Both the position numbers and the translations under genes were made by a program. DNA of 64,000 nucleotides from Candidatus Bathyarchaeia archaeon. Lineage in GTDB: Archaea > Thermoproteota > Bathyarchaeia > Bathyarchaeales > Bathycorpusculaceae. Under the pieces are notes generated by a model. That model was not told the DNA's origin, did no database searches, and worked only from the letters and a program-made list of their open reading frames with translations. Location of the stretch: positions 88,235 through 152,234 of the forward strand of contig JASEET010000003.1 in assembly GCA_030019335.1 (NCBI GenBank). The letters are read 5' to 3'. Shown here piece by piece: positions 1-8,614 of this stretch. Each line of letters starts with the position of its first letter. The stretch's first letter is position 1.

Positions 1-173
1 TTCGAGCTGGCAGCATACATGGGAAGTTTAACGTTGTCGTAGTAGGGTTTTAGAGGTGGCTGATACCAGCTCCATCCCCTCAATTCCTTGCTAACACCCA
101 CCTCTCGCGCAGTCGGCAAAAGCTGATGAAGCAAATACTTGTGCTCGATGTCCGATAAGAAGTACAACAGCAT
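1..173 (-). CDS. csa1: CRISPR-associated Csa1 (Cas4-like), N-terminal part, cut by window edge
   Basis: An open frame of 57 codons reads leftward from an ATG at 173-171 and runs off the window. The start reads MLLYFLSDIEHKYLL, followed by ELRGWSWYQPPLKPYYD and a KLPMYAASS segment. This matches the N-terminus I know for the Csa1/DUF911 family, a Cas4-related iron-sulfur nuclease of subtype I-A adaptation modules. The conserved Cys residues and nuclease motif would lie outside the window. A GGTG sits just before the ATG. The identification rests on a short N-terminal pattern and on the CRISPR-like repeat about 130 bp upstream. The rest of the cas operon should continue to the left. Confidence 0.7.
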   Translation of the reverse strand, partial: MLLYFLSDIEHKYLLHQLLPTAREVGVSKELRGWSWYQPPLKPYYDNVKLPMYAASS

Positions 174-304
174 TCACCCACTAGCAAATATGTAAAATCG
201 ATTATCTTTATAAAGCAAACTACATTTTAATAATAATCGAGAACACATATCTGAAACTAACAGTCTCAACCCTTACAAGCCAAAATGAGGCAAAAACGGG
301 GTCG

Positions 305-342
305 GATTCAAAGAGAAATCCCATTAAAAGGGAATTGAAAGC
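305..342 (+). CRISPR. Solitary CRISPR-type repeat
   Basis: The segment has an internal dyad (TCCC, seven-base loop, GGGA at 319-333) and ends in GGAATTGAAAGC. The ATTGAAAG ending is typical of repeats from archaeal type I-A/I-B arrays. I found no second copy within 100 bp on either side, so this is either a one-repeat remnant or the last unit of a lost array. It lies upstream of and divergent from the Csa1 gene, where a leader-proximal repeat would be expected. Confidence 0.55.
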
Positions 343-535
343 CATGTGTGTGCATGCATACTTCCATACTTAACAGTCTCTATGTTTCTTTTAAAATCAT
401 GCTTCTTTCTTTAATGATGAATAATAGCTTCTTCGCTAACCAATTTCTATAAATCCTCCCTTTTTCCGTGTGCTATTCTTCTCTTTTCAACATTCTTTGT
501 GTACTTAGATCCAAATATTTCGGCTGTTACATTGA

Positions 536-754
536 CTTTTTGTTGAGTATTTTCCGCAACATGCCGTCCAGCAACGCAACCAACACTTTTTCGCTTATGG
601 TGATGAAAAGGCGAGACAGCTCTGTTTTCTTCAAGGAGACTCCGTCAAGTTTGAAAATGCTCCATTTATTAGAGTTAAGGAAGGTATAGAGAGAGTAGAC
701 GGTTCGGTTAGAAAAATGTATATGTTAGATTATCCAATTAGGGTGAAAGGTTAA
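536..754 (+). pseudogene. C-terminal relic of an unidentified gene
   Basis: This frame is open for 72 codons after a TGA at 533-535 and has no credible start codon. It encodes a protein-like tail (for example FAYGDEKARQLCFLQGD, then a basic MYMLDYPIRVKG ending) and stops at 752-754, just before the por operon. The composition looks coding, so I read it as the 3' end of a gene whose 5' part was lost. I do not recognise the family. Its position beside csa1 and a lone repeat suggests a decayed CRISPR-linked gene, but nothing in the sequence proves that. Confidence 0.35.
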
Positions 755-770
755 TGGAGAGTAAAGCCCG

Positions 771-1331
771 TTGAAAAAAATCTTAGAAGTCAGATGGCAC
801 GGCAGAGGCGGTCAAGGAGCATGGACAGCCAGCGAGCTGTTAGCGCGAGCAGCAATCTACGAAGGAAAGTACATTCAATCTTTTCCAGAGTTCGGTCCAG
901 AAAGAATGGGTGCGCCAGTAGCTGCCTTCACGAGAATAAGCAATGAGCCGATTCAAATACACTGTGCGGTCTACAATCCCGATGTGGTGGCTGTTTTGGA
1001 CCCAACATTGTTAAAAACGGTTCCAGTCGCTAGGGGATTAAACGAAGGTGGAACAATCATAATTAACTCAAAGGAAAATCCCGCTGACATGAGAAAAGTG
1101 CTTAACACGGATAAGGGCAAGGTTTGGGCTGTTCCAGCAACAGAAATTGCCGTGAGAATTTTGGGAAGACCTATAACAAACACAGCTATGCTAGGAGCAG
1201 TCGCACGCATAACTGGAATAGTCCAGTTGAAGAGCATCGAAAAAGTCGTTAAAGAACGTTTCCGACAGAATATTGCCGAGAAAAACGTCGCTGTGGTAAA
1301 AGAAGCCTACAAGGAGGTAAAATCTGAGTGA
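771..1331 (+). CDS. porC: Pyruvate:ferredoxin oxidoreductase gamma subunit
   Basis: This 186-residue protein is the gamma subunit of the four-subunit archaeal pyruvate (2-oxoacid):ferredoxin oxidoreductase. The enzyme interconverts pyruvate plus CoA with acetyl-CoA and CO2 using ferredoxin. The family signature is clear: EVRWHGRGGQGAWTASELLA at the N-terminus and the SFPEFGPERMGAPV segment near residue 45. The start codon is TTG at 771, preceded by GGAGAG at 756-761. Its stop overlaps the start of the delta gene (GTGA), the usual sign of translational coupling. Gene order gamma-delta-alpha-beta is canonical for pyruvate enzymes in archaea and some thermophilic bacteria. Confidence 0.95.
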   Translation: MKKILEVRWHGRGGQGAWTASELLARAAIYEGKYIQSFPEFGPERMGAPVAAFTRISNEPIQIHCAVYNPDVVAVLDPTLLKTVPVARGLNEGGTIIINSKENPADMRKVLNTDKGKVWAVPATEIAVRILGRPITNTAMLGAVARITGIVQLKSIEKVVKERFRQNIAEKNVAVVKEAYKEVKSE

Positions 1332-1606
1332 CATCTCAAGAAAAAAGTTGGAAAGAAATTTCGCCAGCTGGTGTATGCTGGAAGCCCAGTACTGAGTTTT
1401 TGACTGGAGACTGGAAAACATACAAGCCTATAAGAGACTTGGAGAAATGCACCCGATGCCTGTTTTGTGTGCTTTTCTGCCCAGATGGAGCAATACATTG
1501 GAAACCTGAAAAAGAAGACATAGAATTCGATTACAACTTCTGCAAGGGCTGTGGAATATGCGCCAACGAATGCCCAACAAAGGCAATAGAAATGAAACTT
1601 GAGTAG
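1328..1606 (+). CDS. porD: Pyruvate:ferredoxin oxidoreductase delta subunit (2[4Fe-4S] ferredoxin)
   Basis: The 92-residue delta subunit carries electrons from the catalytic core to ferredoxin. Two CxxCxxCxxxCP clusters are visible, CTRCLFCVLFCP near residues 38-49 and CKGCGICANECP near residues 68-79, each able to bind one [4Fe-4S] centre. The GTG start overlaps the porC stop by four bases and the stop is only 15 bp before the preferred porA start, so it is part of one transcript. The length is typical for PorD. Confidence 0.95.
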   Translation: MTSQEKSWKEISPAGVCWKPSTEFLTGDWKTYKPIRDLEKCTRCLFCVLFCPDGAIHWKPEKEDIEFDYNFCKGCGICANECPTKAIEMKLE

Positions 1607-1620
1607 AGGTGTATGCCGAA

Positions 1621-2853
1621 ATGAAGAGTGTTATAAAACAAGAGGTTTTAGCCCTAAACGGAGACGAAGCGGTTGCCTACGCTGCGAAACAAGCAGATGT
1701 TGACATTGTAGCAGCCTATCCTATAACTCCCCAAACCATAATTGTTGAAAGGTTCAGTGAGTACGTGGCTAACGGCGAAGTTGAAACAGAATTCGTCTGT
1801 ACAGAATCGGAACACAGCGCTATGACCGCTTGTCTTGCGGCTGCAACTGCAGGAGCACGAACGTTTACAGCTACTGCTTCAGCTGGTTTGGCTCTAATGC
1901 ACGAAATGCTGTTTGTAACTTCAGGATGCCGCGCTCCGGTGGTTATGGCGGTTGTCAACAGAGCCCTGTCAGCACCTATAAACATTCACGGTGACCATTC
2001 AGACAGCATGGCTGAACGGGACAGCGGTTGGATACAAATCTACGCTGAGAATGCGCAGGAAGTATATGATTCAACAATTCAAGCCTTTAGGATAGCTGAA
2101 AACCCAGAAGTTCTCTTGCCAGTTATGGTTTGTTTAGACGGTTTCACCTTAAGCCACACGCTTGAAAATGTGAATGTGTTTCCAGACGATGTTGTCAAAA
2201 AGTTTGTTGGGACTCGCCAATTGCCCCAAGTGCTTACACATGAAGGAAAGACTGCACCCTTCAAGCTTGACCCAGAAAACCCCATGACTATGGGTCCTAT
2301 AGCCTTACCAAATTACTATTTCGAGTTTAAACGACAACAAGAAGAAGCCATGAAGAATGCGCTTAACATGATTAAGCAAGTGCATGATAAATATGCACAA
2401 ATAAGTGACAGAAGCTACGGGGATGGACTTGCCGAAAAGTACCATCTTGAAGATGCCGAAATAGCTATAATATGCTTAGGTTCAACCGCTGGAACTGTGA
2501 AAACTGTCATAGACGAATTAAGGGCAGAAGGCGTCAAAGCTGGACTGCTACGAATTCGCACTTTCAGACCTTTACCAGTCAAAGAAATAATCAAGGCACT
2601 TGAAAATGTTACGGGAATAGCTGTGATGGACAGAGCCATGAGTTTCGGAGGAAACGGTGGACCAGTTTATCACGAAGTTCGTCACGTTCTCTACGGTGCA
2701 GATAAACACCCTTACGTGATAAACTACATCTACGGGCTGGGTGGGAGAGACACAAGCCCAGAGCAAATACGCAAAATCTACGAAGACCTGCGGAGGATAA
2801 TTCAGACGCAACGTGTTGAAGAACCGATAAAATATGTAGGATTAAGGGAGTAA
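1621..2853 (+). CDS. porA: Pyruvate:ferredoxin oxidoreductase alpha subunit
   Basis: The alpha subunit (410 residues from the ATG at 1621) contributes to the thiamine pyrophosphate site and the substrate pocket. Visible landmarks are [15 protein letters not shown] near the start, [12 protein letters not shown], and [15 protein letters not shown], which is typical of pyruvate-specific PorA rather than ketoisovalerate enzymes. The C-terminal transketolase-like domain has the [14 protein letters not shown] segment. An in-frame GTG at 1609 would add four residues, but GAGGTG at 1605-1610 sits at a good distance before 1621, so I prefer the ATG. porB follows after 13 bp. Confidence 0.93.
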   Translation: MKSVIKQEVLALNGDEAVAYAAKQADVDIVAAYPITPQTIIVERFSEYVANGEVETEFVCTESEHSAMTACLAAATAGARTFTATASAGLALMHEMLFVTSGCRAPVVMAVVNRALSAPINIHGDHSDSMAERDSGWIQIYAENAQEVYDSTIQAFRIAENPEVLLPVMVCLDGFTLSHTLENVNVFPDDVVKKFVGTRQLPQVLTHEGKTAPFKLDPENPMTMGPIALPNYYFEFKRQQEEAMKNALNMIKQVHDKYAQISDRSYGDGLAEKYHLEDAEIAIICLGSTAGTVKTVIDELRAEGVKAGLLRIRTFRPLPVKEIIKALENVTGIAVMDRAMSFGGNGGPVYHEVRHVLYGADKHPYVINYIYGLGGRDTSPEQIRKIYEDLRRIIQTQRVEEPIKYVGLRE

Positions 2854-2866
2854 AGGAGGAGATGGT

Positions 2867-4930
2867 ATGTTTTCTGAATGGAAATTTACAATAAAAGACA
2901 TAGCTGAAAAACCAGACCTCTTCATGTCTGGACACAGAGCATGTGCAGGCTGCGCACCAGCAACAGTCCTAAGACTCATCATGAAAGCTGTGAGAGGACA
3001 CACAATAGTGACAAACGCAACTGGATGCATGGAAGTAGTCTCAACAATCTATCCATACACATCTTGGGCTACACCATGGCTACACACAGCATTTGAAAAC
3101 GCCGCTGCAAACGCATCAGGAATCGAAGCAGCCCTAAAAATACTAAAAAAGAAAGGAAGAATAAAGCCAGAACAAATAGACGTTATCGCTATTGCTGGAG
3201 ACGGAGGCACATATGACATAGGCATACAGGCGCTTTCCGGAGCAGTGGAAAGAGGACACGATTTTCTATTTGTGCTTTATGATAATGAAGCCTACATGAA
3301 CTGTTTGAGCAGGGAATCACTGATAATGACAAAAGATGGGCTGAAGAAAATAACAGAGGTAAAGAAAGGAGATGAAATATACGCATTCGACCAGAAAAGT
3401 TACCAACCCGTTCTGAAGAAGTGCACTGGCATCTTTGATAACGGTACGAGAGGGATATACGAATTGGAGACTTTGCATCACTCGATAAAAGCCACATCGA
3501 ACCACCCCTTCCTTGTTTTAAAAAGGAATGGCAGAGGGAGAAAAAATGGTTTCGTTTGGAAAACCTTGTCCGAAGTTAAGGTTGGGGATGAGGTCGTTGT
3601 ACTGAAAAACTTGGACAGTAGTGAATCGTTCAAATTTAATTTCGAAAAAATAAGGAAGGGGGACTGGAAAGTTAATCGCCTCAATGAAGTAAACATACCT
3701 AAATGTTCTAGTCCAGACTTGATGAAGTATCTCGGAATATATGTTGGTGATGGATGGGTAAGACCGAAAAAAGGTGAGGTTGGATTTGCATTACCAGATG
3801 ATTCAAGATCAAGAAAAGTTTTAACCAAGCTTCACTCCGAAATCTTTGGTAATGAGATAAAAACAAACGACAAAATGTATGTTTATTCGCACTCAGTAAA
3901 CCTCGCCAGGTTTATAGATTCTTTAGGTTTTGGCTCAGGGGCAAAGAATAAAATAACCCCAAGCTGGATATTTACCCTTCCAAATGAAGAAAAAGAGGCA
4001 TTCCTTCAAGGACTGATGCTTTCTGATGGCTATAGAATAGGTAACAGTTTACGCTACGTCTCTGCAAGCCGCGAACTTCTTAGACGCTTAAGGCTATTAT
4101 TGCAAACAATGGGTTACAGAGTTGGAAAAATCCACAAACAAGAAAAGAAGAAAGGAACAAAATGTGTGGGTAGAAAGCTGTTAAAAGACGCAGAGTATGG
4201 CTATATATGCTTTAGTAAAAGAAGAAAATGGAATATAAAGAAATATCTGGCTCAATACGGGTATCAAAATTTCTTAATAGGAAATGAACATTTTGAGATG
4301 GAAAAAGTAAAGTGTATAAGGTATGTGGGTGAGGAGCCCACCTTGGACTTAAGAGTGGAAGGAGAGCATAACTTCATTGCCGATGGAATTGTGGTTCACA
4401 ACACTGGCATTCAGAGAAGCGGTGGAACGCCCTTAGGAGCATCCACAACTACTTCGCCAGCTGGCACAGTCATACCTGGAAAGTTGGAAAACAAGAAGCC
4501 GATTGCTGATATTATGGTGGCTCATGATATGCCCTACGTAGCTACAGCATCGCCATATTACTGGCGAGACCTGCTCGTAAAAGTCAGAAAGGGAATAGAA
4601 GTTAACGGTCCAGCGTTTTTACATGTGTTTGCGCCATGTCCAAGAGGGTGGAGAAGCGACCCAGCTAAGTCCATAGAGCTTTCACGCTTAGCAGTGGAAA
4701 CATGCATATTCCCATTATGGGAAGCAATAAACGGCGAATACCAGCTATCAGCACCAAACAAAGTTATAGCCCTAAGACCTGAGAGAAAGAAGCCGGTAAA
4801 GGAATACTTGCAAATGCAAGGACGCTTCAGACACCTGTTCACTCCAAAATTCGGAAAGATGCTCGAAGAAATCCAACGAATAACAGACGAAAGATGGCAA
4901 CGACTACTCAAAAAATGCGGAATAGCATAA
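2867..4930 (+). CDS. porB: Pyruvate:ferredoxin oxidoreductase beta subunit with intein
   Basis: The 687-residue precursor consists of a PorB protein of about 320 residues interrupted by a 367-residue intein at residues 146-512. The exteins show PorB features: [11 protein letters not shown] at the N-terminus (cluster and TPP-binding region), GDGGTYDIG for TPP/Mg binding, and after the intein [14 protein letters not shown]. Splicing would rebuild NEAYMNTGIQ, the conserved part of the TPP/Mg site, so the enzyme should be active only after splicing. A GGAGGAG ribosome site at 2855-2861 precedes the ATG. It is the last gene of the por operon. Confidence 0.95.
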   Translation: MFSEWKFTIKDIAEKPDLFMSGHRACAGCAPATVLRLIMKAVRGHTIVTNATGCMEVVSTIYPYTSWATPWLHTAFENAAANASGIEAALKILKKKGRIKPEQIDVIAIAGDGGTYDIGIQALSGAVERGHDFLFVLYDNEAYMNCLSRESLIMTKDGLKKITEVKKGDEIYAFDQKSYQPVLKKCTGIFDNGTRGIYELETLHHSIKATSNHPFLVLKRNGRGRKNGFVWKTLSEVKVGDEVVVLKNLDSSESFKFNFEKIRKGDWKVNRLNEVNIPKCSSPDLMKYLGIYVGDGWVRPKKGEVGFALPDDSRSRKVLTKLHSEIFGNEIKTNDKMYVYSHSVNLARFIDSLGFGSGAKNKITPSWIFTLPNEEKEAFLQGLMLSDGYRIGNSLRYVSASRELLRRLRLLLQTMGYRVGKIHKQEKKKGTKCVGRKLLKDAEYGYICFSKRRKWNIKKYLAQYGYQNFLIGNEHFEMEKVKCIRYVGEEPTLDLRVEGEHNFIADGIVVHNTGIQRSGGTPLGASTTTSPAGTVIPGKLENKKPIADIMVAHDMPYVATASPYYWRDLLVKVRKGIEVNGPAFLHVFAPCPRGWRSDPAKSIELSRLAVETCIFPLWEAINGEYQLSAPNKVIALRPERKKPVKEYLQMQGRFRHLFTPKFGKMLEEIQRITDERWQRLLKKCGIA
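3302..4402 (+). mobile_element. Intein with LAGLIDADG homing endonuclease inside porB
   Basis: This is an in-frame insertion of 367 codons. It begins with Cys ([10 protein letters not shown]), has the N-terminal splicing block B segment (TSNHPF) and ends in GIVVHN before Thr as the +1 residue, matching the splice chemistry of class 1 inteins. Two dodecapeptide motifs of a LAGLIDADG endonuclease are seen, LGIYVGDGW and LQGLMLSDG, so the element may still be mobile. The insertion site lies in the TPP-binding motif, a conserved active-site position of the kind inteins prefer. Both splice junctions look intact. Confidence 0.93.
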
Positions 4931-5129
4931 ACGCCTAAATTCTTCCATTTTTTGAGCATTAATTCCTAAAATCTTTTCTGTTCGTATTAACACATCTGTT
5001 TAAATTATGTTTTCTTTTGTATACTGTTCGCGTCTTTTCGTGTTTTTTCTCTTCATGGCGAAGCTTGTCGAAGGTTTGGAAAAAACATACATCGGAGACT
5101 TTCTATTTTAATTTGAGGAGGCGTTATGC

Positions 5130-5474
5130 ATGAAAGAATCTGAATATTTGACATGGTTTTTGCAATTGGAGAGAATTCCTGAGAACCGCTTCACCGTCTT
5201 GGAGGAAGTTCAGAAAGTGTTAGGATTTAGGGAGGTTGAGTGGAAGTGCTTACTCAATGTTTTTCGGAAAGCTGAATTTGGCATGCTCCATTTCAACCTT
5301 GGCAACATAACAGTTGCTTTGACACGGTCTGAAGAGGAAGAGAAGCTCCACCTGTATTTGGAGTGGAAAAAGGAGAAAATGGAAAAATCTGTAATTTACA
5401 CATATAGCTTGACCGAACTTGAGACATTAAGGAAGAAGAAACAATTGAAAATTTCGGAGATGAATGGATGGTAA
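5130..5474 (+). CDS. Hypothetical protein, 114 aa
   Basis: This is an open frame with a strong GAGGAGG ribosome site at 5116-5122. It starts MKESEYLTWFLQLERIPEN and is rich in Glu and Lys towards the end (EEEEKLHLYLEWKKEKMEK), suggesting a mixed alpha/beta soluble protein. No cysteine clusters beyond one Cys, no membrane segments and no motif I recognise. The last codons overlap the start of the eS31-like gene (ATGAATGGATGGTAA), so the two are probably co-transcribed and possibly translationally coupled. Confidence 0.6.
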   Translation: MKESEYLTWFLQLERIPENRFTVLEEVQKVLGFREVEWKCLLNVFRKAEFGMLHFNLGNITVALTRSEEEEKLHLYLEWKKEKMEKSVIYTYSLTELETLRKKKQLKISEMNGW

Positions 5475-5665
5475 AACACTACATTATCAAGGACGGAAAA
5501 CTTATTCGCACTAATCCGTTCTGTCCGCGATGCGGAGCAGGAGTTTTCATGGCGGCCAGAGGAGGATGGTGGTCATGCGGAAAATGCGGAGACAGATACC
5601 ACCAGAAAATATTTAACTTTAAAGCAGAAATTAAATCCAATAAAGGTATAAGTGGTGAAGGATAA
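5468..5665 (+). CDS. rps27ae: Zinc-ribbon protein resembling ribosomal protein eS31 (S27ae)
   Basis: This 65-residue protein has two CxxC pairs, FCPRCGAGVFMAAR and WSCGKCG. The CPRCGxGVFMA block is the signature of archaeal eS31, a zinc-ribbon protein of the 30S subunit, and the N-terminal HYIIKDGKLIRTNPFCP is also usual for that family. The length fits, with a slightly extended C-terminus. The partner uS/eS24 gene that often precedes it is not seen; the upstream gene is unrelated. A diverged paralogue is possible, but I know of no closer family. Confidence 0.7.
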   Translation: MVKHYIIKDGKLIRTNPFCPRCGAGVFMAARGGWWSCGKCGDRYHQKIFNFKAEIKSNKGISGEG

Positions 5666-5667
5666 TC

Positions 5668-6494
5668 ATGAAGGGATTGCTTTTGCGTGTTGGCATGGAT
5701 TCACATCAAGATACCGGAGGAGATTTTGGACTTGTGTTTCGAGACGGACGATTTGAGTATATTCCTATAGTAGGCTGGGATGAAGTTAAAACCGAAAAAT
5801 ATCGTGAGCGTAAATGTAGAGAAATAAATCACGAGTTTGGTTCTTACTGGTCTGATTTCCTCCTAAGACCAGAGTTGGCTGATAAAACTTTCCATCATGA
5901 CCCGCTTTTTGATGGTAGCTGGACCTATGGAGATAACCCAACTTGCATTACGAGGCGACACAGAGGTTGTCAACCCACACCAAAGATGAGAGCACTTGAG
6001 AAACTTGAAGAAAATGATTTGCTCATCTTTACAGCGGGTCTCAAAAATTGGCCGGAGATACCCAAGGATCCACATCACATTTTCACAATAGGATACTTGC
6101 GGGTCCAAGAGGCAATACGTTTTACTGTCTTGACGAGGATAAAACAGAAGAATATTTAAAATTGTATAACGAGCAGCTTTCTAAGAATGCTCACGTTATT
6201 GAACATCGTCTCTACGCTCAGTCAAAATCTCTGGAAAGCAGTGTCATCGTCATTGGTAAAAAACATCCCCGAAGTAAACTACTCACGCACGCGATGAGAA
6301 TTAGTGAGTTAGCAAAAGATAGTATAGGAAGAAACTTGCGAGTTGTTGGAAAACATGTCTTGGGTTATGATGGAAAGACAAGAGACTGGACACAAATACT
6401 CGGCTTTGCAGGTTCTGTCCAGAGAAGTACACCAAGATGGATTTTTCCACAGTACGTTAAGAGACTTGAAGTGGAACTTGGAATTATTGAATAG
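5668..6494 (+). pseudogene. Nmad3-like nucleotide-modification-associated protein, frameshifted
   Basis: Two overlapping frames together make one protein. Frame one runs from ATG 5668 with GMDSHQDTGGDFGLVFRDG and FHHDPLFDGSWTYGD, and LEENDLLIFTAGL followed by IFTIGYLRV. Frame two takes over near 6123 with YCLDEDKTEEYLKLYNEQ and ends at 6494. Restoring one T to the T run at 6120-6123 joins them. The layout (start motif, HxDP, 'LIF-AGL', 'IGYL') resembles the Nmad3 domain family predicted to act in nucleotide modification. I infer this from pattern only. It may be a real pseudogene or a sequencing error. Confidence 0.5.
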
Positions 6495-6724
6495 CGGTCT
6501 TAACATTCCTGATATGGTTAGAACCCAAATCACGCTTGACCGCTACACAATTGGACTTCACACGTTTCATGACACGGTAACTGCAAAGTATAGATATAAA
6601 AAGAGAGTTTGCGAAATGCTGCATTAGTCTATTCTTTAGTGCTTAGCATTAGTACCTGGTATTTTGGGGAAAACAGTTCCTTAGAGTCGGTAAACCCTGA
6701 AATCTGAATCTCAAGTTTATGTCG

Positions 6725-8614
6725 TTAATTCTGTGGATTGCGGGCTGAGAGGTATTTTTCTATTACGTTTTCTGAGTTGTCTGCTTTTATGAATATGGGC
6801 ACGTTTTCTATGCCTGTTGCTATGTAGCTTGATAGTAGCCATTCGCCCGGTGCAAATTCAAGGGTTTTTTCTAGTATGCCTTTGTCTATCATGAATGTGT
6901 CGCTGATTAATGCTCGGTCATATGGTCGTGGTAAAGTGCCAACAAAGTATGTGTGAAGCTGTTGTAAGGCGTTAGTGTTTAGGTAAGCAATGCGTTGTGT
7001 GGCTATGCATGCTCCTAAGCCGTATTTTCTTCCTTGCCTAAGCAAAGTTTCCACATGCCTAGAACATTTGGCATCTATGCCTGACGAGCCGCTTAGGGTT
7101 GGTATAAACTCTTGTGCCTCGTCGAAAACCAGAAGAATGTAGGGCTTAACTTGGAATTTGCGTTTTCTGCGGACAAGCAGATCTTGCGTTAATGTTATGA
7201 CGAGGTCTTTTATTATGAAGGGGTCTGAGATTGAAACGCAAACAAGTCTTGTTTTGCTTTCTAATAGTTCTCGGATTTTCTCAGCAGTCAATCCACCGGT
7301 CTCTTTCTCTTCTTTTTCATGCCTTTTCTTTATCCTATCAATCAGCGAGGTTCTTGTGGTTGCCCAAGCATATAATCCGCTTTTTTCATGAACCTTAAAC
7401 TCTTCTATGGTCTCTATGGCTATCTGATCTATATATCTCACAAACTCTTCATTTACCTCTTGATTCTCGCTTAAGCCCCGCTCTTCTACGTATTCAAGTA
7501 TAGCATCGTGTATTTTGTCTATGGCATTCATGTAATGTGGTTTATCAGTAGAGCCTTTCCTTTGGTCTTTGAGTTCCTCTATGAATTGGCTGTATGTTGG
7601 AATCTTCTGTTTAGGCCTTGTGTAATAGGCGACTTTGCCTTGCTCCATTACAAGTTGTAATCCAGCTTTAATTCTCTCATCTGCTTCATATTCTCGTGGT
7701 TTGACAACAGAGTTGAAGAATTGTTCAAGCGAATCGATTTTGTGTTCGAGGACGACTTTTGCGGGCATCGTTGGGTCAGCCAGTATGTCTAGCAACAGAA
7801 ATAGGTATTCGCAGCTTATGTCAAAGATTATGACTTTCGTGTTGTTTGTGTGTAGCAGAATACGTCTAAGAGTGTTTGACATCAGATTACTTTTTCCGCC
7901 TCCTGTGAAGGCAAAAACTCCGAAGTGGTAGCGGACAAGCTTCTCAAAATCAACATAGATTGGGATAACTGTTTTGCTTGCTTCAAACATTTTGATTAAT
8001 CCAAGCCTCGGGTCAATCTTGGCGTCTTCCACGGTTTTAGACGGGTCTATACCAATTTTTTCGGCTATCTTCTGGTTATACATGCGGTTTATCATTTCGC
8101 TGTTTAAAAGGTAGACTGGGCTGCCAACAACTGGATATGAAAAGCCCTTGACAAACCCGAATTCGCTGTTCTTGTTTATTATCAAGTCGTAATTTATGGG
8201 GATAGCGTTTATCTGAATCATCATTGTGGACTTGTCGTCTGTCTGCCAATCCTCTTCAGACTGCTCAATAATCTCAAACTGCATAGGATAATAACCATGG
8301 TCGGACAAGCCCCGCAAGCCAAAATGTTCAGGCCAGACTCGGCTAATCTCCATAAGTGTATACCTTTCCTCACCAAGCCCTACTTGTTTAAAGTTCTTAA
8401 CAGCTAGAAGCATGCCCTCTTCCAAAAGCCCCATCAAGTCTTTTTGGTATTCAACTTTTATGCGGCACTGGTAACGGGCGCTTATGCCTGCAAGCTTAGT
8501 CTCTTCGGCACCGCCAAAATATTTTGGGATGACAGCGGCTAGTCTTGCGTGGAATCTGCGGTTGAAATCTGTGAAGCAGAAACTGTTAAATGTGTTCTCT
8601 TCTTGCGGCTTCAA
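6725..8614 (-). CDS. herA: HerA-type DNA translocase ATPase
   Basis: A 629-residue FtsK/HerA-family ATPase that with NurA processes DNA ends for recombinational repair. It has a Walker A FTGGGKSNLMSN near residue 238, a Walker B LLVFDEAQEF near residue 496 and a downstream RQGRKYGLGACIATQR arginine-finger/sensor segment typical of hexameric HerA. An N-terminal HAS-barrel-like region precedes the ATPase. It is longer than the usual ~500 residues. The start is TTG at 8614, overlapping the end of nurA by 29 bp, so the pair is translationally coupled. No gene break is seen. Confidence 0.9.
   Translation of the reverse strand: MKPQEENTFNSFCFTDFNRRFHARLAAVIPKYFGGAEETKLAGISARYQCRIKVEYQKDLMGLLEEGMLLAVKNFKQVGLGEERYTLMEISRVWPEHFGLRGLSDHGYYPMQFEIIEQSEEDWQTDDKSTMMIQINAIPINYDLIINKNSEFGFVKGFSYPVVGSPVYLLNSEMINRMYNQKIAEKIGIDPSKTVEDAKIDPRLGLIKMFEASKTVIPIYVDFEKLVRYHFGVFAFTGGGKSNLMSNTLRRILLHTNNTKVIIFDISCEYLFLLLDILADPTMPAKVVLEHKIDSLEQFFNSVVKPREYEADERIKAGLQLVMEQGKVAYYTRPKQKIPTYSQFIEELKDQRKGSTDKPHYMNAIDKIHDAILEYVEERGLSENQEVNEEFVRYIDQIAIETIEEFKVHEKSGLYAWATTRTSLIDRIKKRHEKEEKETGGLTAEKIRELLESKTRLVCVSISDPFIIKDLVITLTQDLLVRRKRKFQVKPYILLVFDEAQEFIPTLSGSSGIDAKCSRHVETLLRQGRKYGLGACIATQRIAYLNTNALQQLHTYFVGTLPRPYDRALISDTFMIDKGILEKTLEFAPGEWLLSSYIATGIENVPIFIKADNSENVIEKYLSARNPQN

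Noticed and set aside
468..689. 73-residue frame with ATG start near the left edge
   Set aside because: The overlapping frame 536-754 has better coding character and continues to the operon; this one looks like its shadow.
1613..1615. Out-of-frame ATG before porA
   Set aside because: It does not match the porA frame; the in-frame ATG at 1621 has the ribosome site.
6343..6627. 94-residue third frame in the Nmad3-like locus
   Set aside because: Most of it is a shadow of the second frame of the same gene; the tail has no support.
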